Positions 8,802 to 17,313 are shown, counted from the stretch's first letter. The stretch: 32,243 bases of DNA from an uncultured Clostridia bacterium (GCA_947627855.1 CANQXR010000027.1:1-32243); one strand, 5' to 3'. Numbers and translations are program-made. The notes: generated by a model from the sequence alone, not told the origin.

Positions 8802-8830
8802 TTTACATTCAAAAATATATACTGTATAAT
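8802..8830 (+). promoter_or_regulatory. Sigma-A promoter for rsmG
   Basis: TTTACA at 8802-8807 and TATAAT at 8825-8830 are separated by 17 bp, a near-consensus sigma-A promoter about 44 bp before the rsmG start. It diverges from the zapA promoter in the same intergenic region. Confidence 0.75.
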
Positions 8831-8873
8831 AAAAACGGCATTTATAAAGGGCATATGAGAGGAGATTGACAAA

Positions 8874-9554
8874 TTGACGGATATTTTAAAGGAATATGGC
8901 TTAGATGAAAACAAAATAAAGGCATTTGCCGCTTACGGCGACCTTCTTGTCAGATGGAACGAAAAAATGAACCTTACTTCCATAACGGAGGAAAAGGAAA
9001 TAGCCCGCAGACATTTTATAGACAGTCTTTCTCCCCTCTCCTATGGGGATTTCAAGGGAAAATCGGTCATTGACGTGGGAACGGGCGCAGGCTTTCCAGG
9101 AATACCTATGAAAATAGCCGAAAACACCATAAGGCTCACTCTTGTTGACAGCCTTAACAAACGCATAAGCTTCTTACAGGCTGTTGTGGCGGCGCTTGGG
9201 CTTAAGGACGTAAGCTGCATACACGGCAGGGCGGAGGAGCTTGGACGCACCGACCTCAGAGAGTCCTTTGATTTTGCACTTTCAAGAGCCGTTGCCGCTC
9301 TGCCTGTTCTTGCGGAGCTGTGTCTGCCCTTTGTAAAGGTAGGCGGATATTTCATAGCCATGAAAGGACCTGACCCAAAGGAGGAAACAGCCCTTGCCGA
9401 AAGCGCCATATCAAAGCTCGGCGGCAAAACGGAGGACATAAAAACCATCGTCACAGCCGATTATACCCATACCCTTATATTCATATACAAAAAAAGCCCC
9501 ACTCCCTCAAATCTGCCCCGACCCTTTGCGAAAATAAAGAAAAATCCACTGTAA
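8874..9554 (+). CDS. rsmG: 16S rRNA G527 N7-methyltransferase
   Basis: A 226-residue SAM-dependent methyltransferase (RsmG/GidB) that methylates G527 of 16S rRNA. The N-terminal signature RWNEKMNLTSI precedes the SAM-binding motif VIDVGTGAGFPGIPMKI. A later FDFALSRAVAALPVL and FIAMKG complete the family pattern. Length is slightly below the usual 235-240. The start is TTG at 8874 with GGAG (8861-8864) 9 bp upstream; the nearer TTG is out of frame. rsmG is often next to mnmG and parAB near the origin, but none of those genes is here, so the gene has been moved away from that context. It ends at a shared bidirectional terminator. Confidence 0.95.
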   Translation: MTDILKEYGLDENKIKAFAAYGDLLVRWNEKMNLTSITEEKEIARRHFIDSLSPLSYGDFKGKSVIDVGTGAGFPGIPMKIAENTIRLTLVDSLNKRISFLQAVVAALGLKDVSCIHGRAEELGRTDLRESFDFALSRAVAALPVLAELCLPFVKVGGYFIAMKGPDPKEETALAESAISKLGGKTEDIKTIVTADYTHTLIFIYKKSPTPSNLPRPFAKIKKNPL

Positions 9555-9563
9555 AATATCAAA

Positions 9564-9600
9564 AACCCCATCTTATATCCAAAGATGGGGTTCTGTATTT
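9564..9600. terminator. Bidirectional terminator, rsmG / esterase
   Basis: An 11-bp perfect stem (9564-9574 with 9582-9592, AACCCCATCTT) has a 7-nt loop and is followed by CTGTATTTTT on plus and preceded by an A-run on the other side. It lies between the converging rsmG and esterase genes and can serve both. Confidence 0.9.
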
Positions 9601-9621
9601 TTGATTCAGTCTGCTTTTTTA

Positions 9622-11949
9622 TTAAGCTGCTGTGTCCTTATCAAAGTGACCGCTGAAATTACCGAAAGCTGCGCCCTCATAAGCTGAACCTGCGGGAACA
9701 TTTGATGCTCTGAGAACCATTTTCATTATGTCGGCTGCATCTGTATTGTCCACTGTGCCGTCGCCGTTTATATCGCCGTTTGCGGCTACAACGGCGTCAC
9801 CGGGCTTTGCGATAACCAGTGCGGCGTCGTTGCTCGTAACTATGCCGTCGCCGTCAACATCTCCCGATGCACCCTTCATAATTACGGCATTGTCTATCCT
9901 TACGGTAACTTCGCCGTATTTGTTGAGCTTAAAAGGAATATTGAAGTCGGCATTTTCTTCAGCAACAGCTGAGTCATAGTCTACCTCTATGGTAACTACC
10001 TTATATTCCTTGCCGCCTATTGTCTTTGTTGTCTGTGCTTCAACAGCCTTTGCAAAATCTGCGGCGGAAATAAGCTCTGTGCCGGATACACTCATTATGC
10101 CCTTTGCCGAATCGGGAGTAACCTCGTCGGAGTCATAGGCAAAGCTGAGTTTTATTCTGTTGATTTTTCCGTTTTTGGGAACATTTGAAACCTTCGCTGT
10201 GATATTGAAGGTATCGTTTACCTTTACGCCTGTGCTGTCAGCTTCAAGCTTTGCGGCAAAATCATCGGGACCTATAACATCGCCTGTGTTGTCGTCATAC
10301 TCCTTGCCTCTGGGATCCTCTATGTCGCTGCGGAGGAAGGTAGCAAGACTTGCAAGAGCCGTATCGTTGTCAACAGTAAGGTCTGTAAGGATGGGATCTA
10401 CCTTTGCGTCTGCATATGCAATATCCTTGTCCTGTCCCTTTATAGCCATTGACATGAAATAAGCTATCATCCTTGCGCCGTCTGCGTTTGTATGAGTATC
10501 GTCAATGTCGTCTACCAATTTCTCGTTTGTTGCATGATATGCTGCGTATGCCTGAGTACCTATGCCTATAAATTCTCTGTATGTAAGGTATGTATTGTCT
10601 ATACATGAAAGACCGAATTTATTTGCAAGGTCAACAACTGTCTGTCTGTAATCGCCCAGAACGCCCTGATTATGAACGGAAGAGCCCTGGAGAGAATCAC
10701 TTGAAGCGTTTCTTCTTACTATGGGGGTTACTATAATGGGAGTTACACCTTCATTTACGGCAGGAAGAATATAGTCCTTATAGATGGAATATGCATACTG
10801 CTCCTTAAGGTTCCAGCCCTCTGCGCCCATAGATGAATCGGTAAATCTGTTGGCATCATCGGCTTTTTCGTTGTTGTGACCGAAAGCTATAAGAACATAG
10901 TCGCCCGCTTTCCAGCCGCTTGTAAGTGTATTATACCACTGGTTGGATACGAAATCCTTAGAGCTTATGCCTGAGATGGCAAGGTTTCTGATATTTATCT
11001 TGTCTGTGTCGAAAATGCCGTAAACCGGCTGAAAATCGCTCTGTGAGTCATAGCCGAGAGCCATACCGAAGCCGTTTCTTATGACCTTTCTGTTCTTAGC
11101 TTCGCTGGCTGCATCATAATATGCGCCTGTGGAATCGCCGAGGAGCCATAATGTGGGCTTCTGTGTGAGGCTATCCGTTGCTTTTACGGGAGCCTGTCTT
11201 GTTACTCCTGTGATGTCGGTAAGGGTTTCGTCCTTTTCCCATACCTTAGCTTCTTTTTCGTTTGTTATTTCGCCGTCTGTATATGTAACCTCTGCGGTCT
11301 TTGAGTTATAACCTCTTGCAGCGAAATAGTATGTTGTGCCCGGCTGAAGCTCTGCAAGGCAGCCCGTATATTTTGCCGTTCCGTCAGCGTCAAGAACATC
11401 AAGTACGTTTATGATGTTGTTGGCAGAATCGGTAATAGAGAATATGAGGGCGTGCTGAGTTGCTCCGCTTGAAGAAAGACCGGGTGTTGCGGGAACATAA
11501 AGCTTTCCTGCCTTTTTGGGTTCAAAAATAAGTGCGGATCTTGTAGAATTGTATGCAACTCCGTTTGTATCCGTATAGTTTACATTGTTGCTGTTTGTCT
11601 TGATATCCTTGTCAAGCTTTGTTGCGGCGGTAATTTTGATATACTCATCATCAAATATTACATCACCTTCATTGAAGCCACTACTTGTGTATTTGGCTGA
11701 ATTTTTCATAACATATGTATTTCTGAAGGTTTCAGCGGCTACGGCAGCGGTTCCGCTGTCCTTATCCTTAGCCTGCTCCTTCTGTTCAGCCTCGGCTTTT
11801 GCGGCCTCTCTTGCCTCGTTTATGGCGTTTGCTTCTTCAACAGTCATTATCAATGGAAGTCCGTTGAATGAGGGACTTGCAGCCCATGAAGTCTGAACTG
11901 TTGAAAATGCCATAGCAGCAGCGAGAATAAAGCCAAATAATCTTTTCAT
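9622..11949 (-). CDS. Secreted SGNH/GDSL esterase with cohesin-like and dockerin modules
   Basis: A 775-residue exported enzyme. The signal peptide is residues 1-24 (ends SWAA). A linker of A/E/K follows, then a beta-rich module (about 75-225). The SGNH hydrolase is at about 262-505: WLLGDSTG with Ser273, AISGISSKDF, IAFGHNNE and D484-T-H486. This block pattern matches the rhamnogalacturonan acetylesterase group (CE12-like), which removes acetyl groups from pectin. Residues about 563-691 resemble a cohesin fold. Residues about 695-748 are a type I dockerin with two calcium loops, DVDGDGIVTSND and DINGDGTVDNTD. An upstream in-frame start would break the signal peptide; ATG 11949 has AAGGAGG 8 bp upstream and is chosen. 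It is monocistronic. Attachment to a scaffold is inferred, since no scaffoldin is in the window. Confidence 0.85.
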   Translation of the reverse strand: MKRLFGFILAAAMAFSTVQTSWAASPSFNGLPLIMTVEEANAINEAREAAKAEAEQKEQAKDKDSGTAAVAAETFRNTYVMKNSAKYTSSGFNEGDVIFDDEYIKITAATKLDKDIKTNSNNVNYTDTNGVAYNSTRSALIFEPKKAGKLYVPATPGLSSSGATQHALIFSITDSANNIINVLDVLDADGTAKYTGCLAELQPGTTYYFAARGYNSKTAEVTYTDGEITNEKEAKVWEKDETLTDITGVTRQAPVKATDSLTQKPTLWLLGDSTGAYYDAASEAKNRKVIRNGFGMALGYDSQSDFQPVYGIFDTDKINIRNLAISGISSKDFVSNQWYNTLTSGWKAGDYVLIAFGHNNEKADDANRFTDSSMGAEGWNLKEQYAYSIYKDYILPAVNEGVTPIIVTPIVRRNASSDSLQGSSVHNQGVLGDYRQTVVDLANKFGLSCIDNTYLTYREFIGIGTQAYAAYHATNEKLVDDIDDTHTNADGARMIAYFMSMAIKGQDKDIAYADAKVDPILTDLTVDNDTALASLATFLRSDIEDPRGKEYDDNTGDVIGPDDFAAKLEADSTGVKVNDTFNITAKVSNVPKNGKINRIKLSFAYDSDEVTPDSAKGIMSVSGTELISAADFAKAVEAQTTKTIGGKEYKVVTIEVDYDSAVAEENADFNIPFKLNKYGEVTVRIDNAVIMKGASGDVDGDGIVTSNDAALVIAKPGDAVVAANGDINGDGTVDNTDAADIMKMVLRASNVPAGSAYEGAAFGNFSGHFDKDTAA

Positions 11950-11990
11950 GTTGCTTTCCTCCTTTTGATATGCATAATAATCATAATAAA

Positions 11991-12019
11991 ATAATAACAC
12001 CTTTCACAAAAATAGTCAA
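11991..12019 (-). promoter_or_regulatory. Sigma-A promoter for the esterase gene
   Basis: On the minus strand TTGACT (12019-12014) and TATTAT (11996-11991) are 17 bp apart, about 42 bp upstream of the esterase start. Confidence 0.7.
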
Positions 12020-12066
12020 CCAAAAACCTCAATTTCAGTATGATTAATTGTTGTAAATCAAATAAT

Positions 12067-12243
12067 CGGTTTGCCAACCGGGGTGGATTTGCAAAGCGGG
12101 GGAGGCGGGGAGAGGGACAGGGAGAAGCGATGCAGGGACAAGCAAGCTTGTCCCTGCATCGCTTCTCCCTGTCCCCCCTCCCCCGCCTCCCCCGCCCACG
12201 GCCCTGCCGTTAAGTCCGCCCGCGGCGGTTTTAACGGTAGGGC
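12067..12243. repeat. GC-rich double-hairpin element A
   Basis: The first hairpin pairs 12096-12142 with 12147-12195 around a CAAG loop. The arms are 47 and 49 bp and differ only by small indels and changes in the G-run. The second hairpin pairs 12201-12213 with 12231-12243 (one mismatch) and contains an inner CCGCC/GGCGG stem. A short CGGTT/AACCG hairpin is at 12067-12080. The 5' arm is purine- and G-rich, with four G-runs near 12098-12122 that could form a quadruplex. It lies between the divergent esterase and gerKA genes. Short ORFs across it are translations of the palindrome and are not real. Confidence 0.9.
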
Positions 12244-12335
12244 GAAATTATGTATTTTATGTGAATATTTTATACCCAAACTGCCAAAACTTTTATATAT
12301 AAACAAGCAGAAAAACACAGCGGCAGGTGGAGCAG

Positions 12336-13805
12336 ATGTACAAGGATATTGATAAAAACATAGAAATATTTGAAAATATGTTCACTGACTGCGGCGATCT
12401 CGTGAAGAGGAAGATACCGGTTTCTTCAACGTATATATATGTCCTCTACTTTGACGGAATGAATGACAGAACCCTCATAGAAAGCAGGGTTCTGGACACA
12501 TTTATGCTTGAAATAAGGAAAACCCCTCCCGATAAATTCACAGACGTAACACAGGCTCTTATAAACGGCGGTCTTACAACAGCGGATTTTTATGAGCAGA
12601 CGGATTTTGAGGAAGCGGCGGTTGCGGTGATGTCCGGTGAAACTCTTCTGATTATAGACGGCTATGACAAAGCAATTATAATAGCGTCAAAAAATTATCC
12701 CATAAGAGATATAGGACAGCCCGACACAGAAGGCAGCATAGAGGGACCGAAGGAAGCCTTCAACGAGAATTTCAGAGATCAGACGGCTCTGATACGCCGG
12801 CGTATAAGAGATACCAACCTTAAAATAAAGCAGCTTAAGGCAGGACGGAGAAGCCAAACGGATATTGCCGTTATTTATCTGAAGGACGTTTGCCGTACAG
12901 AGATATTGGAGGAGGCTCTGAAACGCATTGAGAATATAGATATAGATGCGATTCTTGACAGCGGCTATTTATCACAGCTTATAAGTGAAAATGAAATGAC
13001 ACTTTTCCCATTGCTCCAGCTTACGGAGCGTCCCGATAAAGCAGCGGCGGAAATACTCGAAGGCAGGATAGTGATTGCGGTGGATACAGCCCCCTTTGTT
13101 ATTATACTGCCTGCCGTACTTCCCTCATTTTATCAGACAGGAGAGGACTATTATCAGAATTGGCAGGCAGCAAGCCTTATAAGAGCCGTAAGATATATTG
13201 CGTCCATGCTTGCCCTTGCTTTGCCCGCCCTTTATGTATGCTTTGCACTGTATAATCCCTCGATGGTTCCTGCTGAGCTGCTTCTGAAAATGTCCTTTGC
13301 CAGAGAGGGAGTTCCTGTTTCGGGAATAGGAGAAATATATCTGATGGAGCTTGCCTTTGAAGCACTTCGTGAAGCAGGAATAAGAATGCCCTCCTCCATA
13401 GGCTCTACACTGGGAATAGTAGGCGGCATCATAATAGGACAGGCGGCAGTTGACGCAGGAATAGTCAGCCCCATCGTTGTAATTGTGGTTTCCCTCACAG
13501 GAATATGCTCCTTTGCAATACCACAGATTGCCCTTGGCTCTGCTTACAGACTTTCAAAATACTTTCTTCTGACAGCCGCCTCTCTTTTTGGCTTTCTTGG
13601 ATTCTGGGCAGCCTTTGTAACCTTGCTTATTCATCTTTCTTCCCTTAAAAGCTTCGGCATACCATATCTTTACCCCTTTGCCGGAGGAGATATAAAAGGC
13701 GATGAGGGCATAAGAGATACATTTTTCAGACTGCCTCCGAGATTTATGAAAAAAAGACCTGTTTTTTCTTCGGACAAACAAAAAATAAGAATGAAGAGTG
13801 AATAA
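12336..13805 (+). CDS. gerKA: Spore germination receptor subunit A (GerA/GerK family)
   Basis: A 489-residue receptor subunit of the spore inner membrane that senses small germinants with its B and C partners. The first half is a soluble domain (SGETLLIIDGYDKAIII, then EGPKEAFNENFRDQTALIRR, both family hallmarks). The second half has about five membrane segments, beginning near SLIRAVRYIASMLALALPAL and including GGIIIGQAAVDAGIVSP. ATG 12336 is preferred to GTG 12327 because AGGTGG lies just upstream of the ATG and overlaps the GTG. gerKB follows after 2 bp. A TGAATA hexamer (12262-12267) resembles a sigma-F/G -35, but I see no convincing -10. Germinant specificity cannot be predicted, and the gerK name denotes family and order only. 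Confidence 0.95.
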   Translation: MYKDIDKNIEIFENMFTDCGDLVKRKIPVSSTYIYVLYFDGMNDRTLIESRVLDTFMLEIRKTPPDKFTDVTQALINGGLTTADFYEQTDFEEAAVAVMSGETLLIIDGYDKAIIIASKNYPIRDIGQPDTEGSIEGPKEAFNENFRDQTALIRRRIRDTNLKIKQLKAGRRSQTDIAVIYLKDVCRTEILEEALKRIENIDIDAILDSGYLSQLISENEMTLFPLLQLTERPDKAAAEILEGRIVIAVDTAPFVIILPAVLPSFYQTGEDYYQNWQAASLIRAVRYIASMLALALPALYVCFALYNPSMVPAELLLKMSFAREGVPVSGIGEIYLMELAFEALREAGIRMPSSIGSTLGIVGGIIIGQAAVDAGIVSPIVVIVVSLTGICSFAIPQIALGSAYRLSKYFLLTAASLFGFLGFWAAFVTLLIHLSSLKSFGIPYLYPFAGGDIKGDEGIRDTFFRLPPRFMKKRPVFSSDKQKIRMKSE

Positions 13806-13807
13806 CT

Positions 13808-14890
13808 ATGTATTCTGACAACGGCAAAATATCTGCACGCCAAATGCAGATTTTATTGATACTTGATGTATTGGGAATCTCCATAATAGTGCTGCCTAAA
13901 TATAACTCATCTCTTTTGGGCTTTGACGGCATACTTCTGCCTGTTGCCGGGGGCGTGTTGGCATTGATAAGCTTGTTTTTTATATGCCGGCTTGCTCCCT
14001 TTCTTGGCGAATTCGGCTTTTTTGACGGTCTTTCAAGGCTTATCGGGCGCTTTATGTCAGGACTTGTGAGTTTGGGACTTGTTTTCAAGCTGATATTTTC
14101 ACTTGGCTGTGGAATAAGAATATTCAGCGAAGCCGCAAAGCTTAAGTTTTTGCCGAATACACCGCTATGGATAATAAGCGGGCTTATTCTTTTGCCCTGC
14201 CTTTACGGAGCCTTCAAGGGCTATGAATCAAGGGCAAGACTTGGCGAGCTGTTGGTTTTCATAATTCTCATACCCTTTCTTATTGTGTTTGTTCCACGCA
14301 TTATGGAATGCAGCTTTCCCTCCGTCATACCGAATATAAACATAAGCAAAGACATATATTTTAAAGGAAGCCTGACCAACTGTTTTGCTTTTACGGGCAT
14401 GGAATTCCTTTTGCTCACATTCAACCACCTGAATAATATGTCAGATATAGGGAAAAAGCTTGCCTCAGCCTTTATATTTGCCCTTGTCCTTGTTTTTTTG
14501 GTCAATTTTGTTACCATTTCCATACTCGGGGATACATTGGCGGCAAGCTTTGACTTTCCTGCTGTGGATATAATGGATATTTCCTCCGTTTCCAAAGGCA
14601 AAGGAGGGATTATGATGAGCATTTTCTACCTCTCTGTCGTAATTTATGAAATCGGAGCAATTTATCTTGGCAGCGGGCTTTTCGGCGATATTCTGGGCAA
14701 AAGGCGAAGCATATATATGTATATGGCAGCTTTCGGGGGATATGCTTTGAGCCTTGGCTTTAATGATATAAACAGTGTAATTGTATGCTTCACAAAAATC
14801 AATATGTTTTTCGGCATAGCTTACTTCTTTGTTTTGCCCATATTTATGAATATAATTATAAAACTCAAGAAGGATGATGTATATGCTTAA
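13808..14890 (+). CDS. gerKB: Spore germination receptor subunit B (permease-like)
   Basis: A 360-residue polytopic protein of the endospore germination permease family (GerAB type, within the amino acid/polyamine/organocation superfamily). It forms the likely ligand-binding membrane core of the germinant receptor. The N-terminus KISARQMQILLILDVLGI is typical, and about ten hydrophobic segments run to the C-terminus. It sits 2 bp after gerKA and overlaps gerKC by 8 bp, so the three subunits are translationally coupled. Length is normal for the family. Confidence 0.93.
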   Translation: MYSDNGKISARQMQILLILDVLGISIIVLPKYNSSLLGFDGILLPVAGGVLALISLFFICRLAPFLGEFGFFDGLSRLIGRFMSGLVSLGLVFKLIFSLGCGIRIFSEAAKLKFLPNTPLWIISGLILLPCLYGAFKGYESRARLGELLVFIILIPFLIVFVPRIMECSFPSVIPNINISKDIYFKGSLTNCFAFTGMEFLLLTFNHLNNMSDIGKKLASAFIFALVLVFLVNFVTISILGDTLAASFDFPAVDIMDISSVSKGKGGIMMSIFYLSVVIYEIGAIYLGSGLFGDILGKRRSIYMYMAAFGGYALSLGFNDINSVIVCFTKINMFFGIAYFFVLPIFMNIIIKLKKDDVYA

Positions 14891-15941
14891 AAAAATTGTA
14901 ATTAAAATTCTGTTTATATCTGTTTTCTGCATTTTGGTTTCGGGCTGTTATGACAATTATGACCTTGAAGAAAGACAGCTTTGCACTGCCATAGCGGTGG
15001 ACTATTCAGATGATGAGGGATATGAAATTATACTTTCCGTGCCTGTTTCCGAAGGGGATAACGAAGTCGGAAGAGCGCTTAAAACTCATAAGGGAAAAAC
15101 ATTGGCGCAGGTGATAAACGACATTGACAGTTCATCGTCAAAAAAGCTGTATTTCGGACATACAAGGGCTGTCGTGTTGGGTATGGGACTTCTCAAAAGC
15201 GAAAGGGCAATAGCGGAGCTTACAGATTATCTTGTGCAAAATGTGCAGATTGACAAAAATATACTGTTAGTAGCCGCATATGACATAAACAATGTCATGC
15301 AGGCGGAACCTGCCGAGGACAAACTGACCGGCTTTTATATTTCCGGCTTTTACGAAAGCGGCAAGGAAGAAAAAACCTTTGTAAACAAAGAGAATCTTCT
15401 GAATTTTCTGAAGGACGAGGCTGACAGCAAAAGCGCCGCCATACCCATAATGTCTGTGGAAGGGAATTCTCCCGTATTTGGCGGAATGGCAATTCTGAAG
15501 GGAACATCTCTTGGGGGCACTCTTTCCAGAGATGAAGCGTACGGTTTTATGTGGCTCAAGGACATGGGCTTCAGCGGAACCTTGTCCTCCTCCCGTCTGC
15601 CGATTTCCGCCGACATTGTAGAAAAAGAAACAAACTACGGCTTCAGAGAAGAAAACGGAAACATCGTAACCGATGTTTATATAAAGGCAGCAGGAAATAT
15701 GTGGAATTACACAGATAATGAAATAAGCACAAATGGAGCGGAATATCTTGAGGCTTTCAAGAATGAAATAGAAATGCAGACAAGCAGCGCAATAAAAAGG
15801 CTGAAAGAAATAGACTGCGATGCTCTCCAACTGACAGAAGCCCTTAAAGAGAGAAACCGCAGTCTTTATACCCGGTATTCTGATTTAATATCCTATGACA
15901 ATATAAATGTGAATATTGATTTCAGTCTTAACCTCGTATAA
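14883..15941 (+). CDS. gerKC: Spore germination receptor subunit C (lipoprotein)
   Basis: A 352-residue lipoprotein of the GerAC family, the third subunit of the receptor. The signal peptide ends in a lipobox (LVSGC, Cys22), followed by the family opening YDNYDLEERQLCTAIAVDY and KKLYFGHTRAVVLG. The C-terminal GerAC domain contains FKNEIEMQTSSAIKRL. ATG 14883 is preferred because AAGAAGG (14867-14873) is 9 bp upstream; the ATG codons at 14874 and 14877 are too close. It is slightly shorter than Bacillus GerAC (about 375 residues). A GC-rich double hairpin lies 50 bp after the stop. Confidence 0.93.
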   Translation: MLKKIVIKILFISVFCILVSGCYDNYDLEERQLCTAIAVDYSDDEGYEIILSVPVSEGDNEVGRALKTHKGKTLAQVINDIDSSSSKKLYFGHTRAVVLGMGLLKSERAIAELTDYLVQNVQIDKNILLVAAYDINNVMQAEPAEDKLTGFYISGFYESGKEEKTFVNKENLLNFLKDEADSKSAAIPIMSVEGNSPVFGGMAILKGTSLGGTLSRDEAYGFMWLKDMGFSGTLSSSRLPISADIVEKETNYGFREENGNIVTDVYIKAAGNMWNYTDNEISTNGAEYLEAFKNEIEMQTSSAIKRLKEIDCDALQLTEALKERNRSLYTRYSDLISYDNINVNIDFSLNLV

Positions 15942-15990
15942 AAATAAAAAATACCGTCAATATTCCTTATAGAATAAGTCGTGTATATAA

Positions 15991-16101
15991 GGCTGCTCGG
16001 TCTTTTGCACTGCCCATAGGGCAGTACAAAAGACCGACCGGGGGAGGGCGAAAGAAGCGGCGACTGCGTCGCCGCTTCTTTCGCCTCGCCCCTCAGCCGG
16101 T
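15991..16101. repeat. GC-rich double-hairpin element B
   Basis: The element starts with the boundary motif GGCTGCTCGG (15991-16000), shared with elements C and E. Hairpin 1 pairs 15998-16015 with 16019-16036 around ATA, 18 bp with one mismatch. Hairpin 2 pairs 16047-16064 with 16068-16085 around TGC, 18 bp perfect, with a looser GC-rich outer stem reaching 16101. It sits between gerKC and spoIIR on the same strand, so RNA from read-through would carry both hairpins. There is no U-run, so it is not a canonical terminator. Confidence 0.9.
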
Positions 16102-16133
16102 ATACATAAATAAAAATTAAGGGAGAAGCGGTT

Positions 16134-16784
16134 ATGTTAAAATGGTTATACAGGGAGCGCTATGCTCTGGCAATATCTTTATTTTCAGGTTTTGTAATTT
16201 CTCTTGCTTTGGCTATATCCACAAAAGTATATGCGGATAAAGTAATGGACGATCTGACCTCAGAGGTTTTCAGATTTCATGTAATAGCAAACAGTGATGC
16301 AAACGAAGATCAGGCTCTTAAGCTGAAGGTGAGAAACAGTATTTTAAACAAATATAAATATAAGCTTATATCATCAAAGTCCAAGGACGAAACCATAAGC
16401 TTTTTCGCATCTCACATTGATGATATAGAAAAAACGGCAGCAGAGGTCATGGCAAGTGAAGGATATGATTATGGTGTAAAAGCGGAAATATCCAAAAGTA
16501 ATTTTCCCATAAGAAGATATGGTGATGTGACGCTTCCGGCAGGAAAATATGATTGCCTTAAAATCACATTGGGTAAGGCACGTGGACATAATTGGTGGTG
16601 CGTTATGTTTCCGCCTCTGTGTTATGTTGACGGAACCTACGAGGAAATCGAAGAAAAAAAATACAGTGAGGATTTTGATGATGAAACCTATAAGGTTATT
16701 CTCGGAAACAGCGATAAGGCGGAACCGCAGGTAAAAATCAAATTAAAAATAGTTGAACTCTGGCAGGGTAAAGGTGAAGCGTAA
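16134..16784 (+). CDS. spoIIR: Stage II sporulation protein R
   Basis: A 216-residue exported signalling protein made in the forespore, which activates SpoIIGA to process pro-sigma-E in the mother cell. An N-terminal membrane segment or signal (about 11-35) is followed by the family core: FRFHVIANSDANEDQALKLK, YGDVTLPAGKYDCLKI and HNWWCVMFPPLCYVDG. These are all strongly typical. A ribosome site AGGGAG lies 9 bp before the ATG. The gene is usually under sigma-F. No clear sigma-F promoter can be read, because element B and its flanks occupy the intergenic space. Element C fills the space after the stop. Confidence 0.97.
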   Translation: MLKWLYRERYALAISLFSGFVISLALAISTKVYADKVMDDLTSEVFRFHVIANSDANEDQALKLKVRNSILNKYKYKLISSKSKDETISFFASHIDDIEKTAAEVMASEGYDYGVKAEISKSNFPIRRYGDVTLPAGKYDCLKITLGKARGHNWWCVMFPPLCYVDGTYEEIEEKKYSEDFDDETYKVILGNSDKAEPQVKIKLKIVELWQGKGEA

Positions 16785-16785
16785 A

Positions 16786-16901
16786 AGGTTCCGTGGCGGT
16801 CAGCCCCAACAAACCGTCTATGACGGTTTGTTGGGGCTGACCGCCACGGGTCGGGGGCAAGGGGCGGCTGCTGCGCAGCCGCCCCTTGCCCCCGAGCAGC
16901 C
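16786..16901. repeat. GC-rich double-hairpin element C
   Basis: Hairpin 1 is perfect: 16791-16818 with 16822-16849 around TAT, 28 bp. Hairpin 2 is perfect: 16852-16871 with 16875-16894 around TGC, 20 bp. Read on the minus strand, the element begins GGCTGCTCGG (16901-16892), has the linker CCCCGACCCGTGG (16856-16844) and ends CCACGGAACCT (16796-16786). All three strings also occur in element E, although the stems differ. It fills almost the whole gap between the converging spoIIR and HMA genes. Confidence 0.93.
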
Positions 16902-16907
16902 TTAAAA

Positions 16908-17132
16908 TTATTCAATAGACACAACCTTAAAACCAGCGTCCTCAACAGCCTTTGCAAGTGCCGAATCATCAACATTTTCGCCTGCCGTAACATAAGCCGC
17001 AGCGTCCTCAAGGCTGACTTTTGCTTTAACCCCATTGATGGAATTGAGAGCATCAGCCACAGCACCTGTACAATGGTTGCAGTGCATACCCTCTATTTTA
17101 ATTGTTTTCTTAACATTTTTCCCAAAAAGCAT
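16908..17132 (-). CDS. HMA-domain copper-chaperone-like protein
   Basis: A 74-residue heavy-metal-associated domain with the metal motif GMHCNHC near residue 15, where the two cysteines bind Cu(I) or a similar soft metal. The rest follows the ferredoxin-like pattern (AVADALNSINGVKAKVSLED, then the ALAKAVEDAGF helix). It resembles CopZ. A short hydrophilic N-terminal extension (about 8 residues, FGKNVKK) precedes the domain. ATG 17132 is chosen because AGGAGG (17140-17145) is 7 bp upstream; ATG 17138 is 1 bp away. No copper ATPase or regulator gene is adjacent, so this is an orphan chaperone with its own promoter. Confidence 0.9.
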   Translation of the reverse strand: MLFGKNVKKTIKIEGMHCNHCTGAVADALNSINGVKAKVSLEDAAAYVTAGENVDDSALAKAVEDAGFKVVSIE

Positions 17133-17162
17133 TTTCATACCTCCTAAATTTTTTATAAAACA

Positions 17163-17191
17163 ATATTAGCACATACTAACCCAATTGTCAA
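17163..17191 (-). promoter_or_regulatory. Consensus-like promoter of the HMA gene
   Basis: On the minus strand TTGACA (17191-17186), a 17-bp spacer and TAATAT (17168-17163) form a strong sigma-A promoter. The sequence TTAG-CACATA-CTAA at 17166-17179 is a small inverted repeat between the two hexamers and could be a repressor site. No regulator gene is nearby. Confidence 0.75.
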
Positions 17192-17207
17192 TACGCTTAA
17201 AAAAGCC

Positions 17208-17235
17208 TTGTCTTTTATGCAAAAGCTGTTATAAT
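17208..17235 (+). promoter_or_regulatory. Promoter for pepF
   Basis: TTGTCT (17208-17213) and TATAAT (17230-17235) are separated by 16 bp, about 79 bp before the pepF start. It diverges from the HMA promoter, with the two -35 boxes about 16 bp apart. Confidence 0.65.
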
Positions 17236-17313
17236 AATTGAAAAGTATATAAATTGGTTCCGGCATTTACATGTCCTGAATCAGACCATAATACGGAGAA
17301 AGGGAATATTAAT

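Noticed and set aside
8717..8873. Chromosome origin near rsmG
   Set aside because: No cluster of DnaA boxes and no mnmG, parAB, dnaA or rpmH genes nearby; the single TTATACACA is far away at 109-117.
9622..12000. Longer form of the esterase starting 17 codons upstream
   Set aside because: It would place a charged segment before the signal peptide, and the strong ribosome site fits ATG 11949.
12058..12352. Overlapping small ORFs on both strands with Pro/Ser/Leu- or Gly/Arg-rich products
   Set aside because: They are translations of element A's palindrome, lack ribosome sites, and the plus one runs into gerKA in another frame.
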